Assembly: GCA_000328365.1 (NCBI GenBank)
Contig: KB308278.1
Span: forward strand, 42,104 to 106,103
Direction: 5' to 3'
Origin: Capitella teleta
Lineage: Eukaryota > Annelida > Polychaeta > Capitellidae
DNA length: 64,000 nucleotides
This document shows positions 55,379 through 64,000 of the stretch, piece by piece (positions within the stretch are counted from its first letter, which is position 1; each line of letters starts with the position of its first letter). The position numbers were made by a program, and so were the translations under genes. The notes below the pieces were generated by a model. The model made no database searches. It worked only from the letters and a program-made list of their open reading frames with translations, and was not told the DNA's origin.

Positions 55379-57121
55379 TCAGTCACGTTCCTTTTTAATC
55401 TTCATTTCCTTGTAATCTTCTCCAATAATCGTCGCGATTTCGCCCTGCATGAACGCCCAGGGCACCGACGATCCGACCAGCGGGCACTTCTTCCCACTGG
55501 GGCAGTACACCTCGGCACCTGCTCCCTGTCGCTTGATACTGTCTCGAGAGCATGGGAAGCAGAACTTGTGTTCTGAAACCGACGGGCACTGAACAAAGTG
55601 TGTGTCTTCAAGTCTCTCATTACACAACGTGCATTTAAGAGCCTCTGCTCCAGGTACCAGATCGCGAGTGGTGCTACACCTGCCCCCTGTGCTGGTCGGG
55701 GAGCTCCTGGTCACACCATCAGCGCTGGGTGAGGCTCCAGCTGGAACGCTCTCAGCCGCGGAGATCAAAGACGCCATTGGTGACGAACCATTCGCAGCTG
55801 AGCTAGCTTCCGGTGGCGTGCCCGCACGGTTACTGGATGGAGACGTGGAACTGGAGCGATGTGATGAGGGCAGATTGTTCATGGTGAGCTTCAGCGCCTC
55901 TGCCTGCGTCTGCATCCACTGTTGGCGTTTCCGCGTGGATTCCACGTCACCTGCGTGGATCTTGGACTCATTAGGTTCATTGGGGTCGGGTGACGCCTTC
56001 CGCTTCCGGTGCAGACTAAGAGGGCCGTCGATGAAGGGTCGGATGCTTGCAGGGTGTGACAGCGGCAGGGGTCTCGATGGTAATAGCAGGCGGGGTCCTA
56101 GCATGGGCCCCAGGGCGTGGGGGAGCACGGGGACAGCGCCATCGGAGTGGGGAGAGGGCAGCAGCTCTTTCTTGCTGGGTTCCTTGAAGAGTCGAATCGG
56201 TTCCGTGAGAAGATCGCCCAATAACCGCCAATCTCCAGTAGCATGCTTCATTTCGTACTCAATGCACTTGAACCCTGAGGTCAAACCTTTGCCAGGATCC
56301 TTCATACAATCGTGAAACATCTGTTTTGCGACGCCTGCCGCGCTGTTGAAGACATTAGCTGAGCCCAATGGGTATTCAATGAAGATTTTTAGTTCGTAGT
56401 CAGTTCCAACTACTTTAGCTGCGGCGTCAAAAGCGAACACACGCCCGACCAAAGCGTGGTCTTTCTTGAAGCGGATATCAAACGGAGTAGTAGAGTTCAG
56501 AACGACGAGGGATTCGCGAACAATGGCAGGCCGCTGCGCCGGGTCATCGGCCTGCTGCATCAACGCCCGCTTCTCATCCCCCGAGTCCTCATCCGCGTCA
56601 CGTGGTGGTTCGGGGTGCTTCCCATTCACGTGTGCAATGGGAGGTGTGTGGTTGGGAGGTCCCCCCACGCGGCTGTGTGGTGGCACTGGGTGGTGCGGCA
56701 AGGGCCCCCTGTGTGGGGGACTCGTCCTCTGTGAGTCGTGGTCGTCTCCAGGGCGGTGCAGGTTCAGACGGCCCGGGTGGAACTCCATCAGTCCCCGAGG
56801 GCGACCTCCTTCGTGCAGTGGGAAGCGATCTAAGTGCGGAGGAGGCCCGTGTCGAGGGTCCTCGTGACGGGGCGGTAAGGCTCCGGGGGGCGCTGGGGGC
56901 CTCACCCCAGGGTTCTTGCCTTCCTGGAAGCCGTGCACCCGTTTCATATGATGCGCTGCCTCGATGACCATCTCTATGCGCTCTGGTCCTTCGTAGTTAA
57001 CGCATCCCCGACACACAGGTTCCGCGAAGTCGTGCAGCATGGCCCACGGGGTGCGAGGCAGGTCACAGAGGAAGCAGTGCTGGCGCTGGCCCCGGTGCGG
57101 AATAGGCATCGCCATCTTCAT
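55379..57121 (-). CDS. IRF2BP2: IRF2BP-family transcriptional co-regulator
   Basis: Single exon, 580 aa from ATG 57121 (human IRF2BP2 587); the frame is open up to an ATG at 57253 (624 aa), but family members begin a few residues before the zinc finger, so the shorter form is preferred. Nuclear co-repressor/co-activator. The N-terminal C4 zinc finger uses Cys16, 19, 37 and 40 ([13 protein letters not shown] to CRGCVNYEG), followed by the usual helix ([16 protein letters not shown]). The middle is Pro/Ser-rich and disordered, with [10 protein letters not shown] as a likely nuclear localisation signal. The C-terminal RING-type C3HC4 domain spans about residues 497-546 ([37 protein letters not shown]) and ends [13 protein letters not shown] and KKERD. 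Vertebrates have three paralogues (IRF2BP1, IRF2BP2, IRF2BPL); this is probably the single pre-duplication gene, so the symbol is approximate. Confidence 0.95.
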   Translation of the reverse strand: MKMAMPIPHRGQRQHCFLCDLPRTPWAMLHDFAEPVCRGCVNYEGPERIEMVIEAAHHMKRVHGFQEGKNPGVRPPAPPGALPPRHEDPRHGPPPHLDRFPLHEGGRPRGLMEFHPGRLNLHRPGDDHDSQRTSPPHRGPLPHHPVPPHSRVGGPPNHTPPIAHVNGKHPEPPRDADEDSGDEKRALMQQADDPAQRPAIVRESLVVLNSTTPFDIRFKKDHALVGRVFAFDAAAKVVGTDYELKIFIEYPLGSANVFNSAAGVAKQMFHDCMKDPGKGLTSGFKCIEYEMKHATGDWRLLGDLLTEPIRLFKEPSKKELLPSPHSDGAVPVLPHALGPMLGPRLLLPSRPLPLSHPASIRPFIDGPLSLHRKRKASPDPNEPNESKIHAGDVESTRKRQQWMQTQAEALKLTMNNLPSSHRSSSTSPSSNRAGTPPEASSAANGSSPMASLISAAESVPAGASPSADGVTRSSPTSTGGRCSTTRDLVPGAEALKCTLCNERLEDTHFVQCPSVSEHKFCFPCSRDSIKRQGAGAEVYCPSGKKCPLVGSSVPWAFMQGEIATIIGEDYKEMKIKKERD

Positions 57122-60100
57122 CTCGATGTCACAAAGTATCCCGCTGACTGCTGCCTCCGCTGTCAACCGCACATACTGGCGCCGGGCGCTCGAATGAACT
57201 CGGCTGCTGAGCCGCTCGCTCTTTTCTGCAAGCAGCCGAGCAGCCAACAGCATGCGGCGCGCGGAGAGCTCAAACAGACCGCTTTACAAGCCCTGAATGG
57301 GGCCGCCTATTTACGCTAGAAACAGACCACGAAGAACGCCACTTTACGGGGAAATGTACATGCTTGATTGGGATATAACTTCGGTTGTATTGGCAGGCAT
57401 ATACGGTAATTGCACCGATAGTTGTCGTTTGTATATATGTACATCGATTCGTATTATAAAATGGACGGAATTTCTACATATACCAGAGTGCATGTGAGGT
57501 TCATAACTCTTGATTTCACATGCATTTCAGACAAGCGAGAATACACGGCACGCCGGAAGAGGGGGCTTATATATGACATGTGCATGATTTGCGGTCGTAT
57601 CTCACGCAGGTATTGCGAAACACGCAGCGAAGGTAATCAGGTAGCGATGCACGCAAAGCAAAATGATTCCGCTCTGTATTGCGGATTCATTTAGAACACA
57701 CGCCACGTCCAACATACGGCCCCGAAACAGTGCGCATTGGGACGGCCGGCTCACGGGGTGGGGCGTTTAGTTCATAACATATAAATCAAAAGCAACGGCA
57801 GCTTCAGCATGTTTACCCAGGTCCGTCGATAGCAAGAATGGCAACGCACGCTCCGACGCGGCTCGGTACGTGCCTCTAGATGAGGTAGAGGCACATACGT
57901 GGATCGCAGGGCGGGCAAATGGCAGCACTGTCCGCGACACTGCAGGCGTTTAGGTCACGACTCCAGGCCCCGCTTAATGTGTTAAGGCTAGCGGAGATTT
58001 TAGGCTGTGACGCCGCTAATCCCATCACGCATGGGATTATAGTAAGATATTGGATGCCCAGCATTCGCATCACGATTCATATAGGCAGTTTGAATTGCAA
58101 GCAGACCTCTTCAACCTTAAATGATCGCGAGGCGGAGTGGGATGGCTGGTCGCTGCGAGGCGACTCCCCATGCGGTTGCCATGGTATCAGCCATCATCAG
58201 CAACGCAATGGCTCAATGGGACGCGTGTTGCTTGGCAACGGATGAGGCTTTTAATTCAAACACGTAGCAACCATGACTTCGTGCAAATCTGAGGCAAAAT
58301 CGAGCAGAAGATACTCCTGGGGGCCTAACTGCAACGGCGATCATCACGCAGAAATTTCGTTGAGGCTCATAACACGTGACAATCACGTGTGATTATTCGG
58401 CATCACGATCTCGCTACCTTTTGATTACCAATAGAAAACCGAGAAATTTTCTCATTACGAAAAACTTAAATCCTACCAAGATACGGCAGGAATACTTCGT
58501 GAAAAATATACAATCATGGCATTGAAAAGGGAGCCGGCGTCACGGGCGTTTGATGGATAGCCACGGAGCATGCTGGTGATGAAGAAAAACGTGTATGTTC
58601 TCTTTCGGAGAAAACTCAGCGCTCAGTCGTGATAAACCACGCATACAGAGAGGAACACCTGTTCAAATGCAATCAGAGGAAAGCCACACGCGACAATGCC
58701 CGCTGTTATCACAACTGAATGCTGTGAATTACGATCGTGAGTAGGAGAGAAGTGAGCGAGAGGCTGTTGAACACGCATCGATGATCACACATTTCGGCAC
58801 CTCGCCGCGAAGCACGTACGCAGGAGGAGAAGGTGTTGCACGAGGGCGCGGTGCACGAAACAGAGGACAAATGGCGCACGGGGATGTTATGAACTATACA
58901 TGCATTTATATGATTCCCTGTATATGGATTTAGAATATTAGATGCTTTGGAATTATTCAAATCTGGGTTTGGAATAACAGAAGCTCAACACACATGAACA
59001 CGGATGCAGTATAATACTCGGTATCCATATGTCAAATGGTTCCCTATACGTCGAGGTGCTTAACAAAGCGACGGACGGGTGAGTGGAGATGCGGTAGGAT
59101 TGCTATCCGATCAGACTCTTTTGGGGCAACGTAATTACCACTATATGATCTCTATATCTCGAAGGCTCTATAGGTCGAGGTCACATCGATACTAAATCAA
59201 ACACCTATAGCACGTTATTGGGATGTATATCCATTGATATAAGTATAAACAACCACGCATGCGCAGATGAAGTCAAAAATAAAGAGAACTCAGAATTAGA
59301 AGAAAAAAAGAAGATTGCGGTGCTACGTGCAAGGGAGACGGACAGCGGGATCCGGAGGGATGCCACAGGCGACGGAAGATGAGCTCCTCCTCCGTGCAGG
59401 TAAAAAGAATGACAGCGAGTTCACTGTTGGAAACACGGACGGAGACGGGGAAAGGGAGGGGGGTTGGAAAGCAGGTTTCGCGTGTTAGATGAGAGCTAAT
59501 TTGGTCGATCGCGTGTCATCGTCGTTAATTTGTGGCCGGGGATCTGCGTGAGCTTATTTCGGCCAACGGAACATTGTGGACGGTGTATCTTCACGGTGTA
59601 CTTAAAACTGACTGCTTGAATACGCCTAATCCAAGTAGTATTCAGTTCTTCTCCATTGTGCTGGTTTTGTATTTTTTTTTAATTATTATTCCAAGTAAAT
59701 AATGGTAAATACACGGGGGAGGTATACACCCAGACGTCTTTACATATTTCACACGATCGTATATGCTCCGTGGTTCAATTCAGACACGTGCAACTGTATA
59801 GCCTCGAGTGATTTCGCTATCCAGGGTGCACTGTGGAACATCAGAGGACTTGGCTGATCACGAAACGCGGCTGCCGAGCGAGAGGGTTGCGTGCGACGCC
59901 AGCCCAAGGCAGCGATGAAGCCATTGTGGCCACCACACGACAAACGCCCGAGATCGCGTGCGTTGCGCCGGGATGCAGAGACTGCGGTGCTAATAAACGA
60001 CCTTCACCCCCTTGCTCCAGGTTGCACAACTGTGTACGTAATGTGTACAATTAACATAAGCTAACCTGGCATCAGTGCGCTGGCTCAGTGCATGCAGTAT

Positions 60101-61579
60101 ATAAGCAGAAACATTCTCATCTCAAGAGTCCTAAAGATGCTCTGCATGCACCAGCCGGGATGAAGCAATTGATATTCATGCGTTGCTTTCGTTTACACAC
60201 ACAGTGTAATTAGACATGCTTCGCAGCGGAGTTTCGGGCCATCCCCGGCTTTCTCTTTTGGACAGCTTCGTGGATCGGCGACACCATTCAATTTAGAGTG
60301 CCGGGTTGCTCGCAGCATACTAAGCATCCCACACAACGCCCCAATCCCCACTAATAAGCAAGAGCAAGTGAGACGACCGGCGCATACGAACGACCACGCA
60401 TCCAGAAACGCCGCCGGTCTCCTAAAACCGGCGTCATGAGCTCTGATGACGCCTGAAATGACAAGCTGGTTGCCAGGAGATCGCTTCACGCCGATTGGTC
60501 ACGCATAAAGACCGGTTGCTAAGGAACGCCGAAGCAGGAATCCGTTACCAGGCGACAGCAACGTGATAGTCACGCAGCGCGTCCGGCGTGATTAATGAGC
60601 TAAGAAGGGGGGAAGGGGGGAACCCACACCGTCCATTCGTCATGGGCGCTGTTTTCGGGTACACGGCACGGTCGCCCTCTTGCGTATTCAGAACGCGATG
60701 TGGCCGAGGTGCTGGGGACCTCATTGGGCATTCGTCGCACCGCCTGTGCCTCTAATGCTATTCTTCGTGCGTTGACTACAATTTCCCCAAAAGACATGGA
60801 CGCACCGATATGGCTCACAACGCCGCGCTGCCGAAAAAGTTGGAAAAAAACTTTGTATTTAGTAGAAGGCGGCGTTGTTCTGCGGTGATATATCGCCGAC
60901 AGCAACGCTCGCCAGGCGTGCGTATCTGGAGGTGTATCTTGGAATATTCGTTCTTTAAGAATGGATCATAATTGAGATGGCATGGCTGATGGCTGGCAAT
61001 TTATTTGATTTACATTGAATTGTGATCACTTGAAATCGGGCGAAATGGCTTCATTAAAAATACATCATTACCATCAAAAATATTCACAAACACAAGGGAA
61101 GTGAATAAAATATGCAAAACGTAAGTTACCAAAGAGAGAGTGATTGAATGAACATGGCGAATTCAATAATCGCCTCCGTATGAATATCGCATACAAATGA
61201 CATAATTATTCCGCACAACGTCAAATATCCAGATATTTATTCATTTATTATTTTTATTATTCTTATTTAACTAATCCTAAATTACGGAGCCTGAAACCGG
61301 ATTCAACCCTCCCAATCCGAAAAACACAGAAACATCCGGAGTTGGAAATTTGATTAACTAGGTCATTTTCATTCAAATTTCTCAATCTACGAGACGGGGA
61401 GGGCGCGAAACTTCCAAACCAACATCACTCACGCCACGCAGACATTACGTAAAGGAAAGAGAAACGGAAATACGAAGAGAGTGTTATAAGGATTCATGTA
61501 TATATAATTATGTCATGTCCTCCCTACAAGAGCAGTATGGCCCCGTAATTACCACAAGGCTCGAGTGTTAATTTAGGAG

Positions 61580-61604
61580 TGACGTCACATGTTACGTGAC
61601 GTCA
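61580..61604. promoter_or_regulatory. Two full CRE palindromes, 17 bp apart
   Basis: TGACGTCA at 61580-61587 and again at 61597-61604, start-to-start spacing 17 bp. Confidence 0.5.
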
Positions 61605-62214
61605 CAGGAGGCTGGATTCTTAATAACTGAGATGCAGAATGACACCGTGCCCTGCGAGCCGAGCGCTGGATTAATTTTCAATAATTTCCACCAAGGTGAA
61701 TAAATTAACGTGACGCTGTTTCCACGGTTGTGTTCACGTGAACAACATATGATCGGTTCACATCCTCACCAAAAAGACTGCTTTCTGCTGAGATATACCC
61801 GCAAATGACGTAATATCTCTCTCTAACAGCTTTACTCCCTTAATCTCGGAACTTCGGAAGTGGTGATCTGGGCGAGAGAACTCTATCTAAATCGGAGTTT
61901 TCAGTTTGCGGGAAATCCCTAGATTTTCAGTTGCTCTTCCCTTTAGTCCAATTCCATATATTATACGGCCTAAGTTAATGAACATCTCAGAAGTATCAGT
62001 TAATCGTATTGTGTACTGCATTACACAGAGCGAGCGAGGGGTGTTCCGCATCAGTATGCGAAGAAGGTAGGGCTGCATCGCTAGCCCTTCCTCCCTCGGA
62101 CGCCGTTTCATCACTGACCACACCGCGGAATGACCAATGAAGTCTTTGAGACGCCAGGCCAGCCAGCGGATTCTTGCAGTGAATGTCTATGGGCAGAAAT
62201 ACCTGGCATAATTA

Positions 62215-62222
62215 TGACGTCA
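62215..62222. promoter_or_regulatory. CRE palindrome
   Basis: TGACGTCA followed by CA; third of four CREs in 844 bp. Confidence 0.4.
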
Positions 62223-62415
62223 CAAAGGGGGTTTTCGCAACTCCTCAAAACACAAAACTAAAGACTGAGGCTTTTTTAACCAGCTTTTATCAATATAGAT
62301 TACAGATCCTAAATGTGATTTTTCACCAGCTAATGCACGTACTATAGCATGAACGTCGTTTAGCATACAACCCAGCTTCAAGTTCAGAGCAATCGAACAG
62401 AGAATTTCACAAACA

Positions 62416-62423
62416 TGACGTCA
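62416..62423. promoter_or_regulatory. CRE palindrome
   Basis: TGACGTCA followed by CAGCTG; fourth of the group, 12 bp before the unrecognised open frame at 62435. Confidence 0.4.
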
Positions 62424-63262
62424 CAGCTGTAACTATGGATTTTCCACAAACACAAGAGCATCACGGTGGCCAACCAACTGACCGTTCCCAGCGCCGACGA
62501 TCTCAACATCGGCCGATGCCACAACACGTACGACGTACAACGTTCATGTCCAAGCGACCTTCATTTTTGAACGCGGAAAAGAAAAGACGTGTTTTCAGAG
62601 ACATGCGTCGCGTGTTCAAAGAAGAGAGAACATTTAGCATCATTGCGTGCCAGCCATTCGTAAAGGGAGACGAACAACCCCCAGATAGAACCTTGCTTTG
62701 CCTCGACTTAAAAACCATCTCCGCCTCTTCGAAACGAAGCAGACGACTTGGCGTGTTCCAGCCGCGGCCATCAGACGAAATTCAAAGCGAACACCAGATC
62801 GGATCACGCTATCGACATCGAACGAACGCTGCTTGGAGATTAACGAACACGCACGGAAACCTCGCTATCATTACATTAATTTCATTCGTATCACGCTCCG
62901 ATGAAATTATGACTAGAAGATAAAATATTGAATCACAGATTCATTAGATGTGGGGACATGAATAAGCGCGTTTTGAAACCAAATTTGCCTTCAGTCCCGC
63001 GCTCCCGAAAACTTACTTAGAGAAGGTTTATATTTTCTACAATGCCGAATTCTCAACGCCGTCTGCTTGCGTCTGTAAGCAGACGAAATTCATTCCAAAC
63101 ACGCGCGGATATCGAACTCCGAAGTGGTAGGCCATATGATTAACAATGTTCCTGTGGCTCAAATATATAATGCGAAGATATTTTGAGGCAACTTTCTGAT
63201 TGTAATTATGGAGTGGTAGTTTATTGGTAGGCTTGCAGGCTGGGCTGGGGTCGATAGGCTAA

Positions 63263-63504
63263 ATGCTCACAAGTCCGAAAGGCATAATATATACATACAT
63301 TATAAAAGTATATAGGGGCCTACACATGTAACCCTAACCCAAACCTAAATCTAAACATAAATCTTGTGAATCGGACTTTTAAATTCGGATTTGTGAGCCG
63401 ATCCCACCCAATAGGCCTACCTGCCTCAAACCGTAAGCCTTAGCGTTAAATACGCCAAGTTCCTATTATTACCATAAACCGTATGAACTCGGACTTGTGA
63501 GCAT
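63263..63504. repeat. Foldback element, about 240 bp
   Basis: The arm ATGCTCACAAGTCCGA (63263-63278) is matched perfectly, in reverse complement, at 63489-63504. Two weaker copies of the same word (TCGGACTTTT and TTCGGATTTGTGAGC) lie between them near 63371-63400, and TAACCCTAACCC occurs at about 63331. It is probably a decayed MITE or other foldback; no target duplication could be fixed. Confidence 0.6.
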
Positions 63505-63578
63505 TCGGCTTAAAGACCCGTTCCCTGCAGGATTTGAGAGAGGTTACCTTTAATTATTATTACATGGCATGACAGTTA

Positions 63579-63579
<1 letters not shown>

Positions 63580-63609
<30 letters not shown>
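63580..63609. repeat. A30 homopolymer
   Basis: Thirty uninterrupted A. No retroposed gene recognised before it. Confidence 0.9.
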
Positions 63610-63613
<4 letters not shown>

Positions 63614-64000
63614 ATACAATTCTCGAGCTGAATCACACGTAAATAACGATCTGTGTACGTGAATTTGCAAACATTGTATTCCAAAATTCAATTCAGTCGC
63701 GATTGAGAAAAGGCGGAAATTCGGTGGTTTGCGTCGGTTTCCAGAACGATGGAGAATCATATCAATAAGAAAAAAAGGCGCTTCATCCGCCCATGGCGAT
63801 CAAAGCAATGGTGAAAGAAATGAACAGTCGGCGCAGGAATTCTTCTCGACGAAAAACCATGCGACAGCAAACGTCCGTGCCACGAACAAAGCAGACGACC
63901 AGCGATAAAAACGGCGGAAAATCGTGATCAGAACGAAACACATGTACCTCTGGTCTCTGCCAAGACGAGCGACGGCGACTTCGGCACGTTGGATATTCGG

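Larger units (their letters stand above)
57122..64000. other. 6.9 kb without recognisable gene
   Basis: Upstream of IRF2BP. Base composition is more balanced and CpG is common. Contents seen: CRE sites at 61580-61604, 62215-62222 and 62416-62423; an unrecognised basic 162-residue open frame at 62435-62923 (+); a perfect 9-bp-arm hairpin at 63060-63085; a foldback at 63263-63504; an A30 run at 63580-63609. It may be regulatory DNA of IRF2BP or of a gene beyond the window. Confidence 0.5.

Noticed and set aside
55602-56315. Plus-strand open frame of 237 codons
   Set aside because: Shadow of the IRF2BP coding strand.
63325-63345. Telomere or subtelomere (TAACCCTAACCC)
   Set aside because: Only two units, in the middle of other sequence; far too short for a telomeric tract.

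Overview
The window is nuclear DNA of a multicellular animal. All the large genes are metazoan orthologues split by spliceosomal introns. Many introns are only 49-60 nt, with GT/AG ends and in-frame splice joins that I could follow by hand. A 5S rRNA sequence of metazoan type is present. The gene set (HEATR5, MTR, STX5, CMTR1, TALPID3, IRF2BP, MPPED, PGAP4) is found in most animals, so I cannot name the species. Very short introns beside long AT-rich intergenic stretches would fit a sponge, tunicate or similar invertebrate.

Layout: 0.5-1.2 kb holds a small three-exon DUF4806 gene. 1.3-2.2 kb holds a 51-bp tandem repeat, two tiny transposon-like elements and a 52-bp duplication. 2.4-5.4 kb holds two tandem PGAP4-like glycosyltransferase genes (+). 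6.2-17.5 kb is a complete HEATR5A/B gene (-, 34 exons counted). 17.5-25.8 kb is mostly gene-free; it contains a 5S rRNA gene split by a 64-bp insertion and a piece of P-element-type transposase. 25.8-27.0 kb is an MPPED-type phosphoesterase (+). 27.4-34.1 kb is methionine synthase MTR (-, 29 exons). 35.2-37.0 kb is syntaxin-5 (+, 9 exons). 37.7-41.6 kb is the mRNA cap-1 methyltransferase CMTR1 (+, 23 exons). 41.8-50.5 kb is TALPID3/KIAA0586 (-), whose first exons I could not find. 55.4-57.1 kb is a single-exon IRF2BP-family co-regulator (-). 57.1-64 kb has no recognisable gene but carries a group of full CRE sites and a foldback repeat.

The genes are unrelated housekeeping or developmental genes, not an operon or pathway cluster. 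Two share a theme: HEATR5 and STX5 both act in Golgi and endosomal traffic. MTR and STX5 are divergent around a CRE-bearing spacer. PGAP4/HEATR5, MPPED/MTR and CMTR1/TALPID3 are convergent pairs. Exon coordinates for the four biggest genes were worked out by reading splice sites; the total coding lengths of HEATR5, MTR, STX5, CMTR1, MPPED and the DUF4806 gene are each divisible by three.

The most unusual observations are: a 5S rRNA gene interrupted after nt 15 by a 64-bp element with a 10-bp target duplication, with a second copy 20 kb away that has its own 9-10 bp duplication; a second family of 55-59 bp hairpin elements with 8-bp duplications; and a recurring TGCGTTATGAT-like word that occurs in short clusters.
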